A DNA stretch of 64,000 bases from CAZLPZ01 sp964607245 (GTDB taxonomy: Bacteria > Pseudomonadota > Alphaproteobacteria > Micavibrionales > Micavibrionaceae): contig CAZSIB010000004.1 of the NCBI GenBank assembly GCA_964607245.1, positions 56,116 through 120,115 of the forward strand, in the 5' to 3' direction. The notes under the pieces were generated by a model that made no database searches, was not told the DNA's origin, and saw only the letters and a program-made list of their open reading frames with translations. A program made the position numbers and the translations under genes. Below, piece after piece: positions 9,432-18,342 of this stretch (its first letter is position 1; each line of letters starts with the position of its first letter).

Positions 9432-10799
9432 ATGCCCCCGAAAAAACAAAGTCCGCGCCGCAAGCCTCCTGCCGATGTCAAGGAACAGGGCAGCCTTTTG
9501 GGGGATGTTTTGGCGGTGCGGCGCGTGGCCTGTGCCCTGTTTGATCAAATTATTTTTGATGGCGCGACCCTCGACCGCGCGTTTTCGGATGAGGTTGATT
9601 TTACGGCCCTGAATCAACTGGACCGTGCGCTGGCCCGTATGATTGTGACAACCGCAATCCGACGTTTGGGCCAGATCGATGATATTCTGAATACATGCAT
9701 GGACGGCAAGACCCCCAGTCCACAAGAACTTCAAACACTACTGCGCTTGTCAGTCGCCCAAATCATTTTTATGAAGATTCCCGATCATGCGGCCGTGAAT
9801 ATCGCTGTGGATCTCGCCAAATCCATTGGGCTTGATCGTCAAAAGGGGTTGGTGAATGCGGTGTTGCGCCGTGTGGTCCGTGAAGGGAAAGACGTGACCA
9901 CACGTCAAGACATCCCGCGTCTGAATATTCCGGCCTGGATGCGCAAGGATTGGGAAAAACAATTTGGGCGACGCGCGGCCCAAGCCATTGCCCAGGCCAG
10001 CTTGACCGAAGCCCCCTTAGACTTGCGTGCGCGTGACCCAGAAACCCAAGAGAAAATTGCGGCCGATGTAGGTGGAATCGTTTTGCCAAACGGGACAATC
10101 CGGATAGGCGACCCCCGCGGCACGCTTGAGAAATGGGCGGGATATACGGACGGGACCTGGTGGGTCCAAGATGCCGCCGCTGCCTTGCCTGTGATGTTGA
10201 TGGGCGACCTGTCGGGCAAAAAAGCGATCGATCTCTGCGCCGCGCCCGGTGGAAAAACGGCCCAAATGGCGGCCTTGGGGGCCGATGTCGTGGCGCTTGA
10301 CAGGTCGTCTGCCCGGCTTGCGACCTTGCGTCAGAATTTGGATCGGTTGCACCTTGCGGACCAGGTGCATGTGATGGCGGCGGATGCCAGTGATTGGATT
10401 CCCGATGACCCGGCCGATATTGTTCTCTTGGATGCGCCCTGTACCGCGACAGGTACGCTGCGCCGCAATCCGGATATCCTGCATCACCGGACCGACGAGG
10501 ATGTGCTCCGCATGACAGGGCTTCAGATTCGGCTCTTGAATAATGCCGCGCGCATGGTGCGGCCAGGAGGGCTTTTGATTTACGCGGTATGTTCGTTGCA
10601 GGCCCGTGAAGCCGAAGATCAGGCGGGTGACTTTTTACGCCGCCACCCGGATTTTGACCGTATTCCCGTGCGGGCAGCCGAGATTGGCGGGTGGGCAGAA
10701 CTGATTGATAAAAACGGCGATATTCGTGTTCTTCCGACCCATTTCCCCGATCTTGGCGGCATGGATGGATTTTTTAGCGTGAGGTTTCAAAGAAAATGA
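9432..10799 (+). CDS. rsmB: 16S rRNA (cytosine-967-C5)-methyltransferase RsmB
   Basis: A 455-residue enzyme that methylates C967 of 16S rRNA using S-adenosylmethionine. The N-terminal NusB-like RNA-binding domain spans about residues 20-155. The Rossmann methyltransferase domain has the SAM motif CAAPGGK at 269-275, the DAPC motif at 334-337 and the catalytic cysteine in AVCSLQ at 387. It lies 3 nt after htpX, and its stop overlaps the bcp start by 4 nt (ATGA), so the three genes form a tight unit. Confidence 0.92.
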   Translation: MPPKKQSPRRKPPADVKEQGSLLGDVLAVRRVACALFDQIIFDGATLDRAFSDEVDFTALNQLDRALARMIVTTAIRRLGQIDDILNTCMDGKTPSPQELQTLLRLSVAQIIFMKIPDHAAVNIAVDLAKSIGLDRQKGLVNAVLRRVVREGKDVTTRQDIPRLNIPAWMRKDWEKQFGRRAAQAIAQASLTEAPLDLRARDPETQEKIAADVGGIVLPNGTIRIGDPRGTLEKWAGYTDGTWWVQDAAAALPVMLMGDLSGKKAIDLCAAPGGKTAQMAALGADVVALDRSSARLATLRQNLDRLHLADQVHVMAADASDWIPDDPADIVLLDAPCTATGTLRRNPDILHHRTDEDVLRMTGLQIRLLNNAARMVRPGGLLIYAVCSLQAREAEDQAGDFLRRHPDFDRIPVRAAEIGGWAELIDKNGDIRVLPTHFPDLGGMDGFFSVRFQRK

Positions 10800-11254
10800 T
10801 CAATTTAGGCGATGCAGCACCTGATTTTTCGGTGTCCGACGAAACAGGAAAAATTCATACGCTTAAAGATTATGCCGGGAAACCCCTGGTCCTTTATTTC
10901 TACCCCAAGGATGATACGCCGGGGTGCACGGCGGAATCGTGTGATTTCCGGGATAACTTAAAAGCCTTCGGAAAGCTTGGCGTCGCGGTGCTGGGCGTGT
11001 CGAAAGACAGCGCCGCATCGCACGTCAAATTCAAAAAGAAATATGATTTGAATTTTCCCCTTCTTGCGGATACGGACGGAAAGATGGTCGAGGCTTATGG
11101 GGTCTGGACCGAGAAATCGATGTACGGGAAGAAATATATGGGGATCGACCGATCGACCTTTGTGATTGATCAGGCCGGCACCATTGTGGCCCTGTGGCGC
11201 AAGGTCAAGGTGGAGGGGCATGTGGGTGACGTGATCGATGCCCTAAAGAAATGA
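10796..11254 (+). CDS. bcp: Thioredoxin-dependent peroxiredoxin Bcp/PrxQ
   Basis: A 152-residue cytosolic thiol peroxidase that reduces hydrogen peroxide and organic peroxides with thioredoxin. The peroxidatic Cys44 lies in DTPGCTAESCDF and the resolving Cys49 is five residues on, the atypical two-Cys PrxQ arrangement. Size is typical. It is coupled to rsmB by an ATGA overlap and converges on a small leftward gene 4 nt downstream. Confidence 0.93.
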   Translation: MINLGDAAPDFSVSDETGKIHTLKDYAGKPLVLYFYPKDDTPGCTAESCDFRDNLKAFGKLGVAVLGVSKDSAASHVKFKKKYDLNFPLLADTDGKMVEAYGVWTEKSMYGKKYMGIDRSTFVIDQAGTIVALWRKVKVEGHVGDVIDALKK

Positions 11255-11258
11255 GCCG

Positions 11259-11399
11259 TTATTTTTGTACCGGTGCCGGTTTGGGGCTTTGGACAACAGC
11301 ACCATGCCCACGCACCATATCCCGTTGCTTTTTAGCAATCCGTTTTATTAAACTCGGGTGACGCAGCTGGAATATTTTCGTAAGGGGTGTGAGTTTCAT
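11259..11399 (-). CDS. Small 46-residue basic protein, coupled to upstream gene
   Basis: A short reading frame starting MKLTPLTKIFQLRHPS and ending APVQK, with about nine Lys/Arg residues in the first 30. Its ATG overlaps the stop of the upstream 82-residue gene as ATGA on the minus strand, a classic translational-coupling arrangement, and it fills almost exactly the gap to the convergent bcp stop. No family is recognised. The overlap and the fit argue for a real gene; the short length leaves doubt. Confidence 0.5.
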   Translation of the reverse strand: MKLTPLTKIFQLRHPSLIKRIAKKQRDMVRGHGAVVQSPKPAPVQK

Positions 11400-11644
11400 T
11401 TCGAGAAATAACCAAATTCTTCAGTACGTTGTTTTTGGCGCAGGGCTATAACTGCCTTCTCGTTTAAAATGGTAAGCAAATCTCCCCAAGGACCGTTTTT
11501 CGGAATACGGATTATTCGACCTTCCTTCGGCTTGTTTTTGACACACTTTTTAAACTGATCTCGGAGTTCCCTTCCCATCCTTAACTCATGAAGATGTGCA
11601 TCCATTTGATTAAGAGTGGCTCTTTCTTTTGGATCCAATGTCAT
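11396..11644 (-). CDS. Hypothetical 82-residue protein
   Basis: A small, charged, soluble protein of mostly predicted helix: residues 1-45 are rich in Lys/Arg/Glu (MTLDPKERATLNQMDAHLHE), followed by a short segment IIRIPKNGPWGDLLTIL and a basic tail. There is no signal peptide or membrane segment. Its end overlaps the 46-residue gene by ATGA, and it starts 3 nt after the stop of the hydrolase gene upstream, so the three leftward genes probably share a message. Function unknown. Confidence 0.55.
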   Translation of the reverse strand: MTLDPKERATLNQMDAHLHELRMGRELRDQFKKCVKNKPKEGRIIRIPKNGPWGDLLTILNEKAVIALRQKQRTEEFGYFSK

Positions 11645-11647
11645 TCC

Positions 11648-12343
11648 TTACGCCGCTTTCTTGGCTTTGCCCGCGTTTTCGACATGAACGGGTACGAAAT
11701 TACCACCTTGGTCGCGGTTGTTCATATGATCATGCACATGATTGACCAGCGTCTCCAGATGGTCGTGATAAAAATGGTTGGCCCCATCGACCACGCGGTA
11801 ATCAATTTTGATCCCTTTTTGCATGTTCAATTTTTGCACCAGTTTTTCGGCGGCACTGGGCGGCACGATCGTGTCATTCCCCCCCGCCATGATGAGACCC
11901 GAGGACGGGCACGGCGCAAGGAACGAAAAATCATACATGTTCGCGGGCGGTGAAATCGAAATAAACCCGCGGATTTCGGGGCGGCGCATCAAAAGCTGCA
12001 TCGAGAGCCACGCGCCAAAGGAAAACCCAGCGACCCAGATATAGGGCGCGCCGGTGTTCAAGGCTTGCATCCAATCGAGGCAGGCTGCGGCGTCCGACAG
12101 CTCCCCCTCGCCCTTGTCGAATTCGCCTTCGCTTGTGCCGAGAGCGCGGAAATTAGAGCGCGTGGGCGTATAGCCCCGCGCGACCAGGGTTTGATAGAGG
12201 GTATACGTCACAGAATTGTTCATCGTCCCGCCATATTCGGGATGCGGATGGAGCACAAGGGCCAGGGGCGCACCGGGCTGTTTCGCGTGATGATACCGGG
12301 CTTCCAGGCGGCCCACCGGGCCATTGATAATCAGTTCAGGCAT
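11648..12343 (-). CDS. Alpha/beta hydrolase (COG2945-like)
   Basis: A 231-residue cytosolic serine hydrolase. I choose the ATG giving MPELIINGPVGRLEARYHH, the usual start of this family; an upstream ATG at 12388 would add 15 residues. The oxyanion segment LHPHPEYGGTMNN is typical of the COG2945 group, and the nucleophile elbow reads GFSFGA (Ser at the third position). The acid residue is probably in MAGGNDTIVP and the catalytic histidine in VDGANHFYHDH. Substrate is unknown; relatives are usually annotated as esterases or dienelactone-hydrolase-like. Confidence 0.8.
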   Translation of the reverse strand: MPELIINGPVGRLEARYHHAKQPGAPLALVLHPHPEYGGTMNNSVTYTLYQTLVARGYTPTRSNFRALGTSEGEFDKGEGELSDAAACLDWMQALNTGAPYIWVAGFSFGAWLSMQLLMRRPEIRGFISISPPANMYDFSFLAPCPSSGLIMAGGNDTIVPPSAAEKLVQKLNMQKGIKIDYRVVDGANHFYHDHLETLVNHVHDHMNNRDQGGNFVPVHVENAGKAKKAA

Positions 12344-12566
12344 GATAAAGGGAACGATCTCTTTCGTTTCGGTGATGGGTGCGTGCACCCTTCTTGGTTA
12401 AAAGATTTTAAACGTCAGGGATAGGTGTATAGCGGAGAAGGGGACGAGATGTCCACAAATTTATGATAACATATTGATTCTACATGGGGATAGGCCGCGC
12501 GGGCGCGGTGTGATTTCATGTCAAATTGTTGCAGAAATAGCGCAATAATAGGTTTTTAATCTTAAT

Positions 12567-13445
12567 TTATGCGTGGGTCAGGCCCAGGGCGAGGGCGGAG
12601 AGTGCCATGACCGCGCCGGCGACGGGGCTCGCTTGGTCCCGCCACCCCCGAATCCAGTAGTAAACTTGGAACACAACAGGGGTAAGCGCCATGATTGCGA
12701 CGGGATAGGCGGGGTTCTCGGCAATCTGCATCGCATGAAGAAGCGATCCCCAACTGGTCATGTGCAGCAGGGCAATGGCGACCAGCGGAATAATCGGAAA
12801 AACCGGCAAATGGGTGATTTTGAGCTCATCCGTATGGACGCGGTAACGGGAAAGGAACGGTAAAACCGCGACCATCCCAAAATTCCCAATCATGATGATG
12901 GCAAGGATGAGCCCGATGCCGCCTTGCCCCGACCCGTCAATAAACCATTTTTGCATGACGTTCACGAGCGCATAGCCAAGGGCAATGGGCGCCACGGTCA
13001 ACAGCGATTTCCACGCATAGTCATTGCGCCTTATGAAATGCAAGGCCAGCATGAGAAACGCAAAACAGGCGAGCGTCAGGCCCATTTCCTGGGGGTCTTC
13101 CGTGAGCGTCGTGACTTGCGCGGGGTTCAAGGCCAACCAAACAAGGAAGGTCGCAAAAATCATCAAGGGTTGGAACATGGTTGCCACGCGGCCATTCCGG
13201 CGGGCGGCCAGGTCCGCAAGGACAATATTCCCCCAAGCATAGATAAACGACGTCGCCCCGGTCATCAGATAGAATTTGGGATCGGTGGGCCACGCCATAT
13301 ACATGACAAAGGGCAGCAACAAGAATCCAACGATAATCGATCGGTAGAGCAGTGCTTCATACCCATCGAGCTTGGATTTCCGGGTCACTTCAATCACGCC
13401 GCAACTGGCGAGACACGCGATCAAGGCAAAGGTTAACCAGGTCAT
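12567..13445 (-). CDS. EamA/DMT-like multipass permease
   Basis: A 292-residue integral membrane protein of about ten hydrophobic segments in two halves, the plan of drug/metabolite transporters. I choose the ATG giving MTWLTFALIACLASCGV; a start at 13511 would add a polar stretch before the first membrane helix. Residues such as RRNGRVATMFQPL at the end of the first half fit the family. It stands alone, with an intergenic region on each side. Substrate unknown. Confidence 0.7.
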   Translation of the reverse strand: MTWLTFALIACLASCGVIEVTRKSKLDGYEALLYRSIIVGFLLLPFVMYMAWPTDPKFYLMTGATSFIYAWGNIVLADLAARRNGRVATMFQPLMIFATFLVWLALNPAQVTTLTEDPQEMGLTLACFAFLMLALHFIRRNDYAWKSLLTVAPIALGYALVNVMQKWFIDGSGQGGIGLILAIIMIGNFGMVAVLPFLSRYRVHTDELKITHLPVFPIIPLVAIALLHMTSWGSLLHAMQIAENPAYPVAIMALTPVVFQVYYWIRGWRDQASPVAGAVMALSALALGLTHA

Positions 13446-13563
13446 GTGCGCGGGGCCCCCTGTCCCAATATTTGCGCCGATGGATCCTCTTTGGCCCCTA
13501 GTACACCACAAAAAAGGTTAATAAATCGTTTTTTCATAGTATTTTTTGATGAAATCCGTGAAT

Positions 13564-13592
13564 TTGCATCTGCCCGCCAATTTTGCTAGGTT
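13564..13592 (+). promoter_or_regulatory. Candidate promoter of the 283-residue hypothetical gene
   Basis: TTGCAT (13564-13569) and TAGGTT (13587-13592) are 17 nt apart, 34 nt before the ATG at 13626. The CTAGGTT -10 element matches the style of the htpX promoter. Confidence 0.4.
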
Positions 13593-13625
13593 CTGTTTAT
13601 TCAATAACAGGGAAAGATTTTTAAC

Positions 13626-14477
13626 ATGGATCAAAATTTTATCCGCGGATTACGCGGTTATTTACGCGCTGAATTTATCAAAGTTTTGGATTACCCACAT
13701 CCAGTTATCGGGCAGGCGTGGTATCCACCCACGACCGTGGGATCTCGTGGGGATCTTATCGAGAAATCCTTACTGGATTTTGGACAACATTCTTTCGGTT
13801 ATAGCGGATCGGAGCGCGAGCAATCTTTTGGTGTTGGTTTTTATGCGCATGAGATGGGACGGTCTTTGGGGTGGACCCCGGATGGTTTTTCGGCGCAGAT
13901 GAAGACCAATTTTGACACGCTTTGTGCCGAAAAAAATGAATGTGGTTACGCAGGTCGGGTTATTTCTTTTCATGAATCTTGGTTTCAGGCAGGTCGTGAT
14001 GCCGTGGCCCATGCCAGCACGGTGATGGAAGAATGTCTTACGGGGAAGGACACCCAAGGTACGCCGCTTGTGGCCCACGTTGCGGATGTCTTTCGCGTCA
14101 TGACACTTGGGAAAAGATATGTTCACCCAAATATGATTTTGGGTCCGGGGCCCGTCACGGTCCATGCCGCAAGGGAAAACCGTCACGAAATCTATGATTT
14201 GGTATATGACCATAAAAAGTCCCTTCGCGTAGATTGTTGCGATGTCGGCGCGGGTAAGGAGGGGTATTTAAATATTTTGAGGGATAAACGACCCTATGTA
14301 GGTCGATACGATATATCGCGTGAAGAATGCCTTGCTGCAGCTTTTCGAGAAGGCGTGACCTATGCGGCGTTGGTGCTGCGGCAGGAACCATCGAAAGATT
14401 CGCGGGTCAATGACCTGCTTGCGCAAGAACGCGCGGCCCTCGCCGGGATGGCACCCTTGGAAAAACTTGCGTGCTGA
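13626..14477 (+). CDS. Hypothetical 283-residue protein
   Basis: A soluble protein with no signal peptide or membrane helix, preceded by AGGGAAAG as ribosome-binding site and a candidate promoter. It has several His/Tyr/Trp-rich patches (QAWYPP, FHESWFQAG, VAHASTVMEECL) and a Cys pair in RVDCCDVG. The C-terminal ~50 residues look helical (EECLAAAFREGVTYAALVL). I recognise no family. It stands alone between a leftward permease gene and the pnt operon, and ends before a hairpin at 14511-14535. Confidence 0.55.
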   Translation: MDQNFIRGLRGYLRAEFIKVLDYPHPVIGQAWYPPTTVGSRGDLIEKSLLDFGQHSFGYSGSEREQSFGVGFYAHEMGRSLGWTPDGFSAQMKTNFDTLCAEKNECGYAGRVISFHESWFQAGRDAVAHASTVMEECLTGKDTQGTPLVAHVADVFRVMTLGKRYVHPNMILGPGPVTVHAARENRHEIYDLVYDHKKSLRVDCCDVGAGKEGYLNILRDKRPYVGRYDISREECLAAAFREGVTYAALVLRQEPSKDSRVNDLLAQERAALAGMAPLEKLAC

Positions 14478-14510
14478 ACCGATAAAGATCCCTATGCTGG
14501 GGGTAGGGGA

Positions 14511-14535
14511 AACATAGTTATTTTATAACTATGTT
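14511..14535. repeat. Perfect 10-bp-arm hairpin between the hypothetical gene and pnt
   Basis: AACATAGTTA and TAACTATGTT are exact inverted copies separated by TTTTA. The AT-rich stem has no following T-run, so it may be an operator or 3'-end processing stem rather than a standard terminator. A second small palindrome, CCTGAATTCAGG, lies nearby at about 14567. Confidence 0.5.
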
Positions 14536-14622
14536 AATAGTTAATGATCGACTCTTCCCTGAGGGCCTGAATTCAGGCAAAATCAACCCCATCAATATTT
14601 TACGAACGGTTGGATTTTCGTC

Positions 14623-15753
14623 ATGACACGGACTTTTGGGATCATCAAGGAAACAGCAGACGCCGAGGCGCGCGTGGCCGCGACGCCGGATGTTGTGAAA
14701 AAATGGGTGGCGATGGGCGCGACCGTGCGGATCGAAACTGGTGCGGGCCTTGCTGCGGCTTATCTGGATGAGGCCTATCATGCGGCGGGTGCGGCTATCA
14801 CCTCGCGGGCCGATGTGATTGCACAAAGCATGACACTCATGTGCGTTCAGGTCCCGGAACAAGATGTGCTCACCTCCCTTGCGCCGGGGTCGGTTGTCAT
14901 TGGTCTTGCGAATCCACATACGCGACGGGACTTACTCGATCTTGCGGCGGCGCGCGGGATCACGCTCATGGGGATGGAGCTTGTGCCCCGGATTACGCGG
15001 GCGCAAAGCATGGATGTGCTCTCCTCTCAATCGAACATTGCGGGATACCGTGCGGTGATCGAAGCCGCCGCGTTTTATACCCGCGCGCTGCCCATGATGA
15101 TGACGGCGGCCGGTACGATTGCAGCGGCCAAGGTGTTTGTGATGGGCGCGGGTGTTGCAGGGCTTCAGGCGATTGCAACCGCGCGGCGTCTGGGGGCTGT
15201 TGTCTCGGCGACCGATGTGCGCCTGGCGGCCAAGGAACAAGTCGCTTCGCTTGGGGCGAAATTCGTGATGGTCGAAGATGACGAAACCAAGGCCGCCGAA
15301 ACGTCGGGTGGCTATGCGCGCGAGATGTCGCAAGCGTACCAGGCAAAACAAGCAGCGCTTGTCGCCGAGACGATTCAAAAGCAAGATATTGTGATTACAA
15401 CGGCGCTCATCCCCGGTCGTCCGGCGCCGCGTTTGGTGACGGACGCCATGGTGCGGTCGATGAAGCCGGGATCGGTGATTGTCGATATGGCGGTGACCGC
15501 CGGCGGCAACGTCGAAGGAGTTGTCCCGGGTGAGGTCGTGATGCAAGGCGGTGTCACCATCGTGGGATATAAAAATCTGGCCTCACGCATTGCGACCGAT
15601 GCCTCGGCCCTTTATGCGCGAAATTTATTTGCGCTCTCCCAGTTATTGGTCGCGAAAGACAGCGGCGCGGTTCACTTGAATTTTGAAGACGAGATTATCA
15701 AGGCCATTACCCTGACCCATGGCGGGGCGGTCGTGCATGATGGGTTTAAGTGA
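14623..15753 (+). CDS. pntA: NAD(P) transhydrogenase alpha subunit, part 1 (NAD(H)-binding)
   Basis: A 376-residue cytoplasmic dI component of the proton-translocating transhydrogenase, which transfers hydride from NADH to NADP+ using the proton gradient. It carries the family motif VPRITRAQSMDVLSSQS (about 121-137), the nucleotide-binding loop MGAGVAGLQA (about 174-183) and the following ATDVR acidic end of strand two. As in many alphaproteobacteria the alpha subunit is split in two genes. Unusually, the second alpha gene is not next: a 154-residue membrane protein gene lies between. Confidence 0.93.
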   Translation: MTRTFGIIKETADAEARVAATPDVVKKWVAMGATVRIETGAGLAAAYLDEAYHAAGAAITSRADVIAQSMTLMCVQVPEQDVLTSLAPGSVVIGLANPHTRRDLLDLAAARGITLMGMELVPRITRAQSMDVLSSQSNIAGYRAVIEAAAFYTRALPMMMTAAGTIAAAKVFVMGAGVAGLQAIATARRLGAVVSATDVRLAAKEQVASLGAKFVMVEDDETKAAETSGGYAREMSQAYQAKQAALVAETIQKQDIVITTALIPGRPAPRLVTDAMVRSMKPGSVIVDMAVTAGGNVEGVVPGEVVMQGGVTIVGYKNLASRIATDASALYARNLFALSQLLVAKDSGAVHLNFEDEIIKAITLTHGGAVVHDGFK

Positions 15754-15766
15754 GGGGCAGCGTTGA

Positions 15767-16231
15767 ATGACAAGCGCGACACCTCTGCAACGTGATGCTC
15801 TTTCGGATGTCCCGATATCGTCTGCTGAGACATTGATTCCAGCCGAAACAAAAACGGACACAATCTTTGCCTTTTCCTTTTTTGAACTTTACATAATCAT
15901 ATCCCTTCTCCTGGGTGTTGTTCTCTTTCTTTTGGGACGGCGGGGACGTCGCGCATCTGGCTCTGTCGTCATGATTCTCTGGTGGGGGGCGGTTGCCTCT
16001 CTTCCGGTTTGGTCATCCAGGATTTTCGATGCGATTTGGCATGATCTGGGATGTCCGGACGCCGGGGATTGTTACGCACCGGGGACTGGGCCTTTTCTTG
16101 TCGATGTGACACTTTTTCAAATCACTTCCATGCTGCTTCTTTGGCCGCTATGCTGTAGCGCGATAGTGCGGCATCTTTTATCTTTAAAAAGGATGTGGTC
16201 CGGAAATACGGAACAGGAGAATAAGACATGA
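15767..16231 (+). CDS. Small membrane protein inserted within the pnt operon
   Basis: A 154-residue protein with a polar N-terminus (~35 residues) and three likely membrane segments (ELYIIISLLLGVVLFLLG, SVVMILWWGAVASLPVW, TLFQITSMLLLWPL). Two cysteines lie in GCPDAGDC, in the loop between segments two and three. It starts 13 nt after pntAA, and its stop overlaps the pntAB start by ATGA, so it is translationally coupled into the operon. Family not recognised. It may be an accessory or stabilising subunit of the transhydrogenase or a neutral insertion; position supports the first only as inference. Confidence 0.65.
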   Translation: MTSATPLQRDALSDVPISSAETLIPAETKTDTIFAFSFFELYIIISLLLGVVLFLLGRRGRRASGSVVMILWWGAVASLPVWSSRIFDAIWHDLGCPDAGDCYAPGTGPFLVDVTLFQITSMLLLWPLCCSAIVRHLLSLKRMWSGNTEQENKT

Positions 16232-16638
16232 CAGACTCAACCGAACTGATTGACCAGGCGACGACGCTTGCGAATGCGGCCCAGGATTTGGCGCAGCAGG
16301 CGGCGGGGTTGGCGCTTGTCGCGGGGCAAATGGAGATGGGCGGTGGCGGCGGTCACGGTGAGTTCTTGATGATGGGCCTGACAATTTTTGTGCTCGCCTG
16401 TTTTGTGGGATATCACGTGGTCTGGCGCGTGACGCCGGCGCTTCATTCGCCTTTGATGGCGATGACGAACGCGATTTCATCGGTGATTATCGTCGGGGCC
16501 TTGATGGCAGCGGGTCTACCGGAATTTTCATTTGCCAAGTTACTCGGGTTTATCGCGGTGGTCCTTGCTGGCATCAATATCTTTGGGGGGTTTGTGGTGA
16601 CGCGCCGGATGCTCCATATGTTCAGGAAAAAGGCATAA
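16228..16638 (+). CDS. pntAB: NAD(P) transhydrogenase alpha subunit, part 2 (membrane)
   Basis: A 136-residue membrane half of the alpha subunit (dII part). Residues 1-45 are polar and Ala/Gln/Gly-rich, then three to four membrane helices follow (LMMGLTIFVLACFVGYHVVW, TNAISSVIIVGALMAAG, LGFIAVVLAGINIFGGFVV). TPALHSPLMAMTNAISS is a signature of this subunit. With PntB it forms the proton channel in the inner membrane. It is coupled by ATGA to the preceding small gene and lies 3 nt before pntB. Confidence 0.92.
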   Translation: MTDSTELIDQATTLANAAQDLAQQAAGLALVAGQMEMGGGGGHGEFLMMGLTIFVLACFVGYHVVWRVTPALHSPLMAMTNAISSVIIVGALMAAGLPEFSFAKLLGFIAVVLAGINIFGGFVVTRRMLHMFRKKA

Positions 16639-16641
16639 ATC

Positions 16642-18030
16642 ATGTCGACATTCTCTTCCCTTGCTTATCTGATCGCCGCTGTGCTGTTCATTTTATGTTT
16701 GCGCGGGCTCTCGCATCCCGAAACCGCGCGAGCGGGCTTGCGTCACGGGATGATCGGGATGGCGCTTGCGATTTTTACCACCATTCTTGCGGGGCATCTC
16801 TCGATCGGGATGATTGTTTTGGGCCTGGCCATCGGCGGGGCGATTGGGGCCGCGATTGCGGTGAAGATTCAAATGACGGCGCTGCCGCAATTGGTCGCGG
16901 CGTTCCATTCGCTCGTGGGTCTGGCCGCGGTGTGCGTCGCGGCGGCGGCGTTTTCGCGCCCCCAGGCCTTCGGCATTTTGGGGCCTGATGGCATTTACAT
17001 GAATTCACTTGTCGAAATGGCGATTGGCGCCGCAATTGGGGCGATCACGTTTACAGGGTCGATTGTCGCCTGGGGTAAATTACAAGGGGTGATTGCCGGA
17101 AAACCCTTGCGCTTTTCTATGCAGCATATGTTGAATGCGGGGATCGGCCTTGCCCTTGTATTTCTGACGATCATTTTCTGCGCGACAGAAAGCAGTCTGA
17201 TCCTCACCTTGATGATTCTGCTGTCTTTTGCCCTGGGCTTTCTGTTGGTCTTGCCTATTGGTGGCGCGGATATGCCGGTCATCGTCTCGATGCTTAATTC
17301 TTATTCTGGATGGGCGGCGGCTGGCATTGGGTTCACCTTGCAAAATCCCTTACTTATTATCACCGGCGCGCTGGTGGGCGCCTCGGGGGCGATTTTATCC
17401 TATATCATGTGCAAGGCGATGAACCGCTCGTTCCTCTCCGTCCTGCTTGGCGGATTTGGCGCGGATGGCGCGGCCAGTGCGGTGGCTGAAAGTTCTGCCG
17501 ATAAAAACGTTAAAATTGGATCGGCGGATGACGCAGCCTATATCATGAAAAACGCGAAAAGCGTGGTGATCGTACCGGGGTACGGTATGGCCGTGTCCCA
17601 GGCGCAACATGTTGTGCGTGAACTTGCTGATACGCTGAAACATCACGGGGTCAGCGTGCGGTTTGCCATTCACCCGGTCGCGGGGCGGATGCCCGGGCAT
17701 ATGAACGTTCTTTTGGCCGAGGCCAATGTGCCCTATGACGATGTGTTTGAACTGGATGATATTAACCGCGATTTTGCACAAACCGATGTGGCCTATGTGA
17801 TCGGGGCGAATGACATTACGAACCCGGCGGCCCGGAATGATCCGGCAAGCCCCATTTACGGTATGCCCGTCCTAGATGTCGACCGGGCGGCGACGACCTT
17901 ATTCGTCAAACGGTCTTTGGGCAGTGGTTACGCGGGTATTGATAACCCACTTTTCTATGCACCCGGCACCATGATGCTTTTGGGCGATGCTAAAAAAATG
18001 ACAGAAGATATTATTAAGGCCATGGAATAA
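16642..18030 (+). CDS. pntB: NAD(P) transhydrogenase beta subunit
   Basis: A 462-residue subunit with about nine membrane helices (residues 5-260), forming the proton path with PntAB, followed by the cytoplasmic NADP(H)-binding dIII domain (about 285-462). Recognisable motifs are GGADMPVIVSMLNSYSGWA (about 207-225), VPGYGMAVSQAQ (about 310-321), HPVAGRMPGHMNVLLAEA and the VIGANDITNPAAR loop. Length and motif order are normal. It ends the pnt unit and supplies NADPH for biosynthesis and redox defence. Confidence 0.94.
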   Translation: MSTFSSLAYLIAAVLFILCLRGLSHPETARAGLRHGMIGMALAIFTTILAGHLSIGMIVLGLAIGGAIGAAIAVKIQMTALPQLVAAFHSLVGLAAVCVAAAAFSRPQAFGILGPDGIYMNSLVEMAIGAAIGAITFTGSIVAWGKLQGVIAGKPLRFSMQHMLNAGIGLALVFLTIIFCATESSLILTLMILLSFALGFLLVLPIGGADMPVIVSMLNSYSGWAAAGIGFTLQNPLLIITGALVGASGAILSYIMCKAMNRSFLSVLLGGFGADGAASAVAESSADKNVKIGSADDAAYIMKNAKSVVIVPGYGMAVSQAQHVVRELADTLKHHGVSVRFAIHPVAGRMPGHMNVLLAEANVPYDDVFELDDINRDFAQTDVAYVIGANDITNPAARNDPASPIYGMPVLDVDRAATTLFVKRSLGSGYAGIDNPLFYAPGTMMLLGDAKKMTEDIIKAME

Positions 18031-18099
18031 CCCCCTCTTAATAGTGTATTAGGAAAGAACAGATTATCATCGATCAATAAGCCCCGAGGAGCTCACCCC

Positions 18100-18342
18100 A
18101 TGATGATGGACGATAAACAACTGATTAACAAACAGCGCCTCTCTGACCGTGTGCTGTATGCCTTGAACCTGGCGCTTGAACAAGAAGACGTCAAGGTGGC
18201 CGATGCACTGGCCAAGGCGCTTGATCTTTCGATGACCCGGAATTCGGGCGGCGGTGAATTTGTTGAACGTCGTGATTACCCGAAATATATCGAAGACAGC
18301 CTGTCGCGCTTGACCGAACTCCGCCGCCAGTATGGGTGTTAG
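18100..18342 (+). CDS. Hypothetical 80-residue helical protein
   Basis: A small soluble protein (MMMDDKQLINKQRLSDRVLY) rich in Glu, Asp, Leu and Ala, most likely all-helical, ending in LTRLRRQYG-like basic residues. It follows pntB by 69 nt on the same strand. It has the look of a conserved small alphaproteobacterial protein, but I cannot name a family. Its stop codon sits at the left foot of the large inverted repeat at 18341-18486. Confidence 0.55.
   Translation: MMMDDKQLINKQRLSDRVLYALNLALEQEDVKVADALAKALDLSMTRNSGGGEFVERRDYPKYIEDSLSRLTELRRQYGC

Noticed and set aside
13546..13902. A 118-codon frame overlapping the start of the 283-residue gene
   Set aside because: It has no ribosome-binding site and lies over the promoter and the better frame that starts at 13626.
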